Source: Ophiothrix spiculata (Eukaryota; Echinodermata; Ophiuroidea; Amphilepidida; Ophiotrichidae). Taken from it: a stretch of 30,565 bases of DNA. Every line of letters starts with the position of its first letter. The first letter of the stretch is position 1. The translations under genes and the position numbers were made by a program. Below, piece by piece: positions 17,210-25,175 of this stretch. The notes under the pieces are model-generated. The model worked only from the letters and a program-made list of their open reading frames with translations. It did no database searches and was not told where the DNA came from. The stretch is from assembly GCA_000969725.1 (NCBI GenBank), contig JXSR01S011384.1. One strand, given 5' to 3'.

Positions 17210-18291
17210 CAGGGTGTGCCAATAAAAACGCAAGATTTTTGGTGATTTTTTTCTGAGAGAATTAGGCTAGATGTAATAAAAGCAATTATTAAATGTTATT
17301 GTACATAATATTAGCTTTAAATAGCATTTTGTTTCTTAGAATTTGAGCGTATAATTCTAAAGTTATTTCAATTTCTGTGAAGCCCTTAAAAATTGGGTCG
17401 GTCCGATTTCTTGATCTTAATTCCATGATCAATAACCAAAAGTAGGTGGCAATCAAAACATTAAATGACATGTTACTTCATCTCCTGATGAAAACTTCTA
17501 TCGCTTACTTGCATTTTAGTGTTATATCAAAAGCTCATTGAAAGCATCCGATCAAGCCAAAAAGGATGTCAGAATAACTTTTACAATTACTGCCAGAAAT
17601 AACGATGTCAATTGTTTTCTATCCGAAATTCCATGTTCAAAGTTTCCCCAAACCGGCATGTAAGTTCGTTTCTGAATATCTGACATGGTGTGAACCTTGA
17701 TTGTAAAATTTATCTCGATACGCAATGTAATTTCCCCCCGAAATTACAATTGCATTTTATCTATTCATTTTTATAATAAAAGGTTAATACGAAAGCCCTT
17801 TAATTTTGTGTTTTATTTTAGAGCCGACACTGACTGAAGTACCACAACTAAACCCAGCAAAGCTGAGACTGCTAAAACTAAATTTCGTAACTGCTTAATT
17901 TAATCATGTTAATTGCTTATAATTCTTTCTTCCAATCAATCATCTGTTTTGTTTTCAGTAAAAATAATTGACCAATATTATCTTTGAGCCACAAATAATT
18001 GTAAAATTTGTTTAGCGGGTTTAAATTTATAGGGGCTAATGTCTTGGATGCATCTGATCCTAGGTTAACATACTTCATCCGATGACCACAAATCGGACCA
18101 GATTGAAATTTGTGCTCTATTTTGAAAATGCTGTATCTCCGGACAGGAATATCCGAATTGGATGAAACAAATGGCATAATGAAGGGGAGAAGGTCTTTTT
18201 TAATATCGTTGATGTTTTGATGAGAAAAACGGCCTGCCTATATTTTAAATATTTTTGTTTTCAAATCTTGCGTTTTTATTGGCACACCCTG
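17210..18291. mobile_element. Tc1/mariner-like non-autonomous element, 1.08 kb
   Basis: The left end CAGGGTGTGCCAATAAAAAC (then GCAAGATTT) is mirrored exactly at the right end by AAATCTTGC followed by GTTTTTATTGGCACACCCTG, giving perfect TIRs of about 29 bp. TA dinucleotides flank both ends (17208-17209 and 18292-18293), the Tc1/mariner/IS630 target signature (family knowledge). The interior has only short open frames (17289-17471 minus, 17917-18177 minus) with no transposase DDE pattern, so it depends on enzyme from elsewhere. Confidence 0.85.
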
Positions 18292-18462
18292 TATATACTA
18301 CCCTGCAGTTTAGAAGCAATAATGGCATTTCATGGAAGAATTCAGTCACTATTTATCGACCACCACCTTATTATACCATCACATAATATGAATAATAAAT
18401 GCACACATTTAAGTTAGCACCACCTCCTGGCATTTCATTAGGGACGGGCATCATATTTACAC

Positions 18463-18961
18463 TGCCGCTCTAAAGTATTTCCGCACAAAACCTTCATTCA
18501 GCCATATCTCAAAAAGCGTTTATCTGATTTTCATCATTTTTTGACAAAGTCTATACTGTATAATTATAAAAGTAACTATTCTGGAATTGCATTCATTGCA
18601 TTTTGAAATATGGCATGTAATGCATATTACTACTTTTGTTGGAACATTGAGTTTATATACATTTCTGTGCATTTTTTTAAAACTTATAACCTGAAAATAT
18701 TCTATCCTGTTACAAGGTAATAAATAATGAGGTTATGAAAAAATGATTAGTTACATAGTAATGAATATGTACTCATGGTGTATTTGTATGTGGTCCATGA
18801 AATCAGCCATTTTTATAGCAATGGAAGATCAAATATTAAAGAAACATCGATTTATTCATATTGAATAGATAAGTTACCTATACTAGTATGAATCTTTGAT
18901 GATTCCAAAATGAGGTTTTTGGACGTTTTTAATCGTGCGGAAATACTTTAGAGCGGGTGTG
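18463..18961. mobile_element. Tc1/mariner-like MITE, 499 bp
   Basis: The left end CACTGCCGCTCTAAAGTATT (then TCCGCAC) is mirrored by the right end GTGCGGA then AATACTTTAGAGCGGGTGTG. The 27-bp TIRs differ at two positions. TA flanks lie at 18461-18462 and 18962-18963. Non-coding. It lies only 171 bp from the 17210 element, inside the same transposon-dense patch. Confidence 0.82.
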
Positions 18962-19253
18962 TACATTAATAATAACTCATATTTCACAAAATTATCTCTT
19001 TATAATATAGTACTAGCAATGCAGAAAATTAACTTAAAGAGTGGGTTATTATTTATGCCAGCAACAGCCAGAACCTCATTTGAGGGGAGGTTGGAGCTGA
19101 AATTTTTAAACAGTAGGTCCAAATTTGGCTGAATATGTCAAATATTAATTAAGAGAAAAGTACCCCTTTCCTACCACCAGATGCTATATAACAAATTGCT
19201 TGCTTTCTAAATACTAGCTACCCTGCAGTCTGCTGGTCTAGAAGCTCTAATGA

Positions 19254-19822
19254 TATGTGACCAACCATATCGAAAGGTACCCTAAGGTCCGCATAGTAAA
19301 TTACAAGATATGGCCCACTGATCTGAAGCCGAGCATAGTCAAAAATCACATCCAAGGTCGAATTACTAATTTCATTAGAAACGTTACCATTGAAGTATAT
19401 TCTATCATATTACCGGTAATTAAATTACAAGATACAGGCCATTAAAGCTGAGCATAGTCAAAAATCACGTCCAAGGTCCAATTTCTAATTTCATCAGAAA
19501 CGTTACCATTGAAGTGTATTCTACCATATTAACCAGGTTCCAACATCCAAAACAAAACAAAAATGTGTTGAAAACCAAGATAAAAATCCTCTCCATTCAA
19601 GTTTTACTCAGTATAAAAACATTGAATTTTTTTTTATTTTCTCAGAACTATAGTTTTCCGAAATCAATCCAATGCCTTTTACAAATTTGGATGTAACTTT
19701 GCAATTGAATACCCAATAACCAAAAGCAAGGTGTCATTTTAAAGATAATCTTTCAGATGAGACCAAAAGTCAATTTTGATTTTGAGACCCTTAAGGTACC
19801 TTTCGATATGCCAGGTCACATA
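19254..19822. mobile_element. TIR element with internal 124-bp duplication
   Basis: The left end TATGTGACCAACCATATCGA (then AAGGTACC) mirrors the right end GGTACCTTTCGATATGCCAGG then TCACATA, imperfect TIRs of about 30 bp. Internally, 'ttacaagata.ggcc..' to 'accattgaagt.tattcta.catatta' occurs at 19301-19413 and 19425-19532. The right half has AAGGTGTCATTTTAAAG (about 19729-19745), shared with the 1717-1979 element. Confidence 0.72.
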
Positions 19823-20530
19823 TTTCAATGGATGGATTCATTCATTACTTATGGGACCATCACCATATATTACTATCATATATACAATAATAACAACTTT
19901 GCATTTCACTCTGTGAATTGCACAAGTGCAGAACTGTTACCTCATCTTTTACCTTTACATTTTGGGAAAAATAACTTTGTTGTTCTCAATATTTTTCCAA
20001 TATTTTAAATTCATCCAAGCATTTTGAGTTTGAAAAATCACACAACTGTCAAATCAAAAATAACATTAAGTGATAAAAGAGTTGTGTTCATATATGCAGG
20101 CCTATATATGCTTCATTCCCAGAGAACAAAATGGGTGCTCATTTTTAGGATCTCACAAAATATAAACGTACAAATGTTTCTAAGCAACTAAAAAATGAAT
20201 ATTTGGGAACCTTTTATAGGGCAAGTTATCTGACCTATTGATATGCATGTAATACTTTGTACAACAGGAATGCTTATGGAATTATTTGACCATTTGTGTA
20301 AATTTTTAAAATTATTTGAGACACTTTGCCTGTAGATGGCGTAGAGTATTAGAATTTCATATTAAATAGATAAAAATTCATTAGTATGTCATATGTGAAT
20401 CCATAGCCAGTTGTGCGTTCGTTATACGGTCACAATTACCCTTTCCACAGTTGAACAGCCGTCATATGGGTACAGGGGTAGAATTTTGTTTCGGTTTGAG
20501 AGAAACTATGTTGATTGAAACAGTTCCAAG
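19823..20530. other. Intergenic, nothing recognisable
   Basis: AT-rich sequence with no exon, RNA gene or paired repeat that I could support. Confidence 0.5.
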
Positions 20531-20745
20531 TACTGTAAGTGCCAATATTTTCGCACTCAGTAATTTTCGCGCATAGCCAATTTTGGACCATTTTGCGCGT
20601 TTTTATTTTTGGCACATGAACATTGGCCGAGTATGGAACTTCCTTTGTAACAAATACACAGTAATTTTTGCAATGCATTTGTTTTCGCGCTAAATTAATT
20701 TTGCGCGAAAATAAATGTAGCACGAAAAATACCACTTATACAGTA
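20531..20745. mobile_element. Short TIR element, 'TACTGTA' ends, 215 bp
   Basis: The left end TACTGTAAGTGCCAATATTTTCGC is loosely mirrored by the right end, whose last bases read GCACGAAAAATACCACTTATACAGTA. TA is at both borders. The interior is full of 'tttcgcgc' and 'gcgcgaaaa' phrases. The right arm resembles the foldback at 10956-11060. Confidence 0.55.
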
Positions 20746-21460
20746 CTACATATTTCAATGGAGAAAATGCTTCTCATTATATATGGATGCTACAAGAATC
20801 ATTGCAAGAATCAATTCACGGATTCTCACTGAATTTCTAGCCCTGGGGTAATTGTGACAATAGCTTTTGTAGAATACAATTTTGCTAAAATCAGAAAATC
20901 AACCTTAATCAACCTGCTCTTTGATCAGAAAATATCATCATTTAAACGAGCATGGTCCGATTGCCTCAACTTTTTTTTCAAACTTTTTGAGATTTTGGAA
21001 CCAAAATGTTGCTGATATTTTTCTCATTACCCATGTGAAATTTCACTGCTGAGTTATGTTTTGTTTTGGAGATATGTATGAAAATGTGTCTAATTATGGT
21101 AACCATAATTAATTTTACACAGTAACATATAAGCAAGTCTGAAATACAAAATTGTCCATAAAATCAAAACGGTTTGACCGATTTAGCTGAACTTTGAAAA
21201 TTAGACCTCTTGAGTGATCATCTAGGCCACGTTTTTGATCAGCTGATGATGCACCAAAACATCGGTAACAGATATTGTATCGGCAAAGTGACAGATATAA
21301 AACATCGGCATATCGTATCGGTAAGGAAATGAGCCATCGGTTCAAACTTATTTTATGTCATTGAAAAGTAAATTTTGAGAAATCAGACCAAGCTCCTTTA
21401 AACCAAACCCAGTGCAATCATCATGTGAATGCAACAAAGCCACACTTGCAATATCTGCCA
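20746..21460. other. Intergenic, nothing recognisable
   Basis: No exon-like or RNA features seen. The open frames at 21115-21345 and 21348-21530 (minus) overlap AT-rich or foldback sequence and show no family resemblance. Confidence 0.5.
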
Positions 21461-21675
21461 TATAAAAACTCCCCAAAAAGTATCGCCTCACCTTGAAAAA
21501 ATAGCTCATGCACCAATACGGAACTTGCAAACGTAATTTAAAGATTTTGATTTGAAATGAAAGCTGAAATTCCAGCGCTTGTTAACAATATCTTCAAATT
21601 ACCTTTGCGAGTTCTGTATTGGTGCACAAGCCATTTTTTTTGAGGCGAGTCGATACTTTTTTGGGAGTCTTTATT
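21461..21675. repeat. Long foldback, about 85-bp imperfect arms
   Basis: The left arm 21461-21545 ('ataaaaactccccaaaaagtatcgcctca' to 'caccaatacggaacttgcaaacgtaattt') pairs with the right arm 21589-21675 ('aaattacctttgcgagttctgtattggtgca' to 'tgaggcgagtcgatacttttttgggagtct'). The loop is about 43 bp. Short open frames on each strand across the arms are incidental. Confidence 0.75.
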
Positions 21676-21769
21676 ATGTCTATGTTACGCTGCAGTCTCG
21701 AAAATACAACAATCTTCAAGGAAGTTGTATGTATCTGCAATTATGCCTTCCATTTGTTAAATTTTTTTT

Positions 21770-21906
21770 GGCTCTTGAAATGGTTCTTTAGGTAACACGG
21801 TCACCTAGAGAACCATTTCAAGAGCCAATGACCCTAGAATGGACAATATACAATGTCCAATGCAAATTTATGACAATATGGCAGCTATTGCAGATATGAC
21901 TTTCTT
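21770..21906 (+). repeat. Dispersed repeat with hairpin head, copy 2
   Basis: The hairpin GGCTCTTGAAATGGTTCT ... AGAACCATTTCAAGAGCC (21770-21826) is nearly perfect. It is followed by 'atgaccctagaatggac' and the body 'caatgcaaatttatgacaatatggcagctattgcagatatgacttt'. This matches the 12459-12722 copy in the same order and orientation. Here only one body unit is present. Confidence 0.75.
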
Positions 21907-21917
21907 GCACTTAACGG

Positions 21918-22097
21918 TGGTTTCAGAGTAGCTGTCGCAATGAAGCTTGTAGCTGCGGCATTCGAACAAGCATTTGCAATTTTGAGTTGTCGTAATGTAG
22001 CATGACACATTTGCATATTGCCGCAATGGTCTGTCGCAAAGAAATTTGTGACGTCACGCTGGTCGTACGACCACCATGACAGTCACTCTGAAATCAG
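21918..22097. mobile_element. Short inverted-repeat element, about 180 bp
   Basis: The left end 'ggtttcagagtagctgtcgca' is mirrored by the right end 'catgacagtcactctgaaatca' with a few mismatches. Internally, 'tgtcgcaa' and 'gtcgtacgac' phrases recur. Small and non-coding; the family is unknown. Confidence 0.5.
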
Positions 22098-22126
22098 CTT
22101 CACATGACGATTTGATAACCACATGG

Positions 22127-22236
22127 TTAGCATTGAATCAATTTCCCAAGAATCAATTGAAGACAAAGCTGCTTCTTACGTTCCTCCTTCATCACTGAAC
22201 ATCGTTCCAAGGTTGTGCATTGTCTCTTATTTTGCC
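22127..22236 (-). CDS. Weak candidate terminal exon of the kinase gene
   Basis: On the minus strand there is a good acceptor (TTTTTCTTAACCTTTTCAG). It is followed by a frame that fits the phase left by the kinase exon at 25035-25175 (G + GG = Gly). The frame encodes 35 residues including RCSVMKEERKKQL and LQLILGKLIQC and ends in TAA at 22127-22129. The length and amphipathic character would suit the last helix of a kinase C-lobe or a short tail, but I see no family-specific motif. It lies about 2.8 kb from the previous exon. It could easily be chance. Confidence 0.22.
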
Positions 22237-22424
22237 CTGAAAAGGTTAAGAAAAAGATTATGACGTATTATTCATTTTTCTAAATAAGTTCAATGGCACA
22301 ATATATTTTGACATGGCTGTCTATAGTTAGAGTCTACTTTGTCAGTGTTCACCACAAGGAAAAGTCTTTTGTCTTCTTGGAACTTACATCATGTGAAGTT
22401 GTCCGTAAAATACTTTGTTTTAAA

Positions 22425-22890
22425 GGTGTCTGGTCCATGACAGATCTGCCCGAAGATTTCTAGTAAAAATCATCATGAATGATATTTTATCGATGTAGAA
22501 CCAATTTTTGAAATAAAAATTGGGGGTCACTGGACGTTTTTGTATGAGAGTCGGTTTAAAATAAAATTAATTTTAGGAGGTTTTTTTGGGAAAATTAGTA
22601 CAGGGGTCTATGGGAAATGTGGCAAAAGTGACATTATTTAGTGTTGATTCAAAAAATCTGCCCGAGCATTCTTGTTAATTTTTTCACAAAAGTTGCGCAC
22701 AAGTATGTTCTTTCAAATAAAACAATAAAAATTGGGGGTCACCGAACTAATTTTTCAGAAAAATATTAAAATATGGCAATTTTTAGCTTCAAAACACTAC
22801 TTACAGTATATGCGCATGCGTATTGCGGCACTCACCAACTCGGAATATTGCGTGTACTGGTACGCATGGACGGCGCGTGGACCAGACACC
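22425..22890. mobile_element. TIR element 'GGTGTCTGGTCCA', TTAAA flanks, 466 bp
   Basis: The left end GGTGTCTGGTCCATG is mirrored by the right end CGTGGACCAGACACC. TTAAA lies on both sides (22420-22424 and 22891-22895). TTAA-centred duplications are made by piggyBac-type transposases, so that assignment is possible but inferred. The interior holds an imperfect direct repeat: 'atctgcccga' at about 22446 and 22659, and 'aataaaaattgggggtcac' at about 22513 and 22724. Non-coding. Confidence 0.7.
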
Positions 22891-22895
22891 TTAAA

Positions 22896-23409
22896 TTTCT
22901 AAAAGGCAAATTTCTTTTTGCAAGCAAAATGGAAATGCATGTGCTATGGAACTGTGATGCTTCCTACATATAAGGTCAATAGAGGCAAGTAAATTTTAAC
23001 TTAAATACCAAATAATCTTAATATTGTTATAGTTGTTAGCTATATAAATCCAAATAAGTAATAATTTTTGATTGTGTACTTGGACTTGGTTCTAACATTA
23101 GTTCTGTGTTGTTCAGCAACATGGAGATCTTGCCCAGAAAACTGGTGATAAATTCAAACCCACATAGGTCTTGATTATTTCACTAGATTACTTTTAATTT
23201 ATTAGAAAATGTTATTTCTATGTAACTTATATTCATTGTCTATTTTCAATATCTCAGCTGTGTTCATTGCAATATGCAAATTTTTTTTTTTGTAAATAAA
23301 TATAAGTATGTATGTAATTTTCTCCGGACCTCTTGGAAGACTAGTACAGTTGTATGAAAAGAGTATGCCAGAATAAAGGTAGAATAAACAATCAAATGAA
23401 CACTTGAAA
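22896..23409. other. Intergenic (or kinase intron), nothing recognisable
   Basis: AT-rich sequence. The minus-strand open frame 23202-23492 runs into the tandem array and has no family resemblance. Confidence 0.5.
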
Positions 23410-23795
23410 ATCATATGACAGGTCATGTGACACACACTTACCTGAATGAGTTGTGATTGGATGACAAACGGCCAACTACTATAAGTCTGCACTGGCGCAC
23501 TTCTAGATCATATGACAGGTCATGTGACACACACTTACCTGAATGAGTTGTGATTGGATGACAAACGGCCAACTACTATAAGTCTGCACTGGCGCACTTC
23601 TAGATCATATGACAGGTCATGTGACACACACTTACCTGAATGAGTTGTGATTGGATGACAAACGGCCAACTATTATAAGTCTGCACTGGCGCACTTCTAG
23701 ATCATATGACAGGTCATGTGACACACACTTACCTGAATGAGTTGTGATTGGATGACAAACGGCCAACTATTATAAGTCTGCACTGGCGCACTTCT
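23410..23795 (+). repeat. Tandem array, four units of 97 bp
   Basis: The units start at 23410, 23507, 23604 and 23701 with ATCATATGACAGGTCATGTG and end GCACTGGCGCACTTCT. Units 1-2 read 'ccaactactataag' and units 3-4 read 'ccaactattataag'. Otherwise they appear identical, indicating very recent amplification, probably by duplication of blocks. Each unit contains TCATGTGAC (an E-box, CACATG) and GTGATTGGATG (an inverted CCAAT). There are no spacers, so this is a minisatellite. Confidence 0.93.
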
Positions 23796-24240
23796 GCAGT
23801 AATTGCACTAACTCTGTTGATGAAATTATATAATAAGAAATTATTTTAGAACTTATGTATACAATACTTTAAGGTCAAAAAATCAGGTAACAATATCAGG
23901 CATGCCAACTTGTTGAAGTCAAAAACAAGGAGCAACTGCTTCAAAATTATACTTCTGGATGTGGCGCATAATACACTCCCGGTCAAAAGTGTTTGCGCAT
24001 GCTTAAAAACGGGCAAAAACCAAATTATTACATCAAAGGAACCATATTTTTTTTTTTAAAACATGTAAGAGATGTTTTTCCAGCTTATTTAGCCAATTTT
24101 TCAGCCTCAACTAGTGATTTTTGCACAAGCACCTATTTAAGTTTTTAAAAACTTATATATGTATTTTGTCCTTTATCTCAAGAACAATGCAAAATACAAC
24201 CTTCTTGCATGGGGTTAATTGACATGAAATTGGATGGTTG
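23796..24240. other. Intergenic (or kinase intron), nothing firm
   Basis: At about 23972-24001 'acactcccggtcaaaagtgtttgcgcatgc' resembles the end of a Tc1-like element, but no matching opposite end was found nearby. No coding signal. Confidence 0.4.
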
Positions 24241-24962
24241 AAGGGGCATTGGACAAGTTCAGCATCATCCCCTAACTTTTCCCCGAACATTTTGAGGTTT
24301 TTTTGCATCATTTGAAAAAATGAAGTATTAGCGGCAATAATGACAGCATGCAAAGTTTAATTGTCAAATCCAAACCCTATAGACCATATTGATAATTGAC
24401 ATACTCCCGCCGTTGATGGGGTAAATCCACAGAATCAGACGGGGAACGGAACTCAGAGCGAGAGCAAGTAGTGTGTTTATCATACTTGTCCTCATTCTGA
24501 GTTCCGATTCCCTGTCCGGTTCTGTGGATTTACCCCATCAACGGCGGGAATATGTCAATTATCGATATATGTTCTATATATCAAAATATTTAGATATTAT
24601 TTGATTTTTAATTATTGTTGTAGACAACGATATATACAGCCCTCTATATTTGAATTTTTAAAATTGGCCTTTTCAGGAAATCAAACGCAAACTCCAAATT
24701 TCTTTTGATTTATCTGCAATGATGTGAAAGGAATGTTTTACAAACAAATCTTTGGCCTTTTCTTGATATATAGCATTAATAAAGACGTATAGAGAACAAC
24801 CTCATACCCAGGATCAACAAACAAAATAAAATTCAAATTTCTGACTCTTCTGAAGGTTTCAATCAAAATTTTCTCGATATCTAGTAGTTGACCGTTATTT
24901 TCTAACATATGAAGTGTAAATCATCCATAAATAATATTTCGAAATTTTGTCCAATGCCCCTT
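24241..24962. mobile_element. TIR element, family 'GGGGCATTGGACAA', copy 2, interrupted
   Basis: The left end AAGGGGCATTGGACAAGTTC is mirrored by the right end AAATTTTGTCCAATGCCCCTT. It is homologous along its length to copy 1 at 8237-8747 but split by the 193-bp foldback at 24382-24574. Without that insertion and one TATA it would be about 525 bp. Confidence 0.82.
24382..24574. mobile_element. Foldback MITE nested in copy 2, TATA target duplication
   Basis: The arms run almost the full length. The left reads GACCATATTGATAATTGACA, then 'tactcccgccgttgatggggtaaat', and on through 'ggaactcagag'. The right arm mirrors it and ends 'gtcaattatcgatatatgttc'. TATA flanks both ends (24378-24381 and 24575-24578). 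Removing the insert and one TATA gives exactly the CCCTATATATCAAAA found in copy 1 at 8360-8374. The GC-rich arms contrast with the AT-rich host element. Confidence 0.9.
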
Positions 24963-25034
24963 TAATTGAAGCATCTACTATGTCTTATACTTTCACATAC
25001 TGCATTGTTACTTTGTACGCCAGAAAGTAATTAC

Positions 25035-25175
25035 CTCCAGCATCCGGGCGTAACAATCGATCACCATGGCGGCACCTGTTGATGACATCTGCAAAGCATT
25101 TAGGACTGTCGTCAGGAAGAGGCTCCATCTTCTTATCCATTGCCAAGAACATAAAATGCTGACTTGCATCCATAC
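25035..25175 (-). CDS. Kinase exon: C-lobe helices with subdomain XI arginine
   Basis: The exon follows acceptor CCAATATTGCAG in phase 1 (G+GT = Gly) and encodes MDASQHFMFLAMDKKMEPLP, then DDSPKCFADVINRCRHGDRL and LRPDAG. It ends before donor GTAATT (phase 1). 'CxxGDxxxRP' near the end is the subdomain XI arginine motif that pairs with the APE glutamate. The overlapping longer reading frames in this spot on both strands are shadows. Confidence 0.87.

Noticed and set aside
23202..23492. Minus-strand 96-codon frame
   Set aside because: Runs from AT-rich sequence into the 97-bp tandem array; no family resemblance.
23410..23795. Four evenly spaced repeats, CRISPR-like at first glance
   Set aside because: Units are contiguous with no unique spacers and the context is an animal genome; it is a minisatellite.
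23972..24001. Tc1-like terminal sequence 'acactcccggtcaaaagt'
   Set aside because: No matching inverted end found within several kilobases, so not called as an element.
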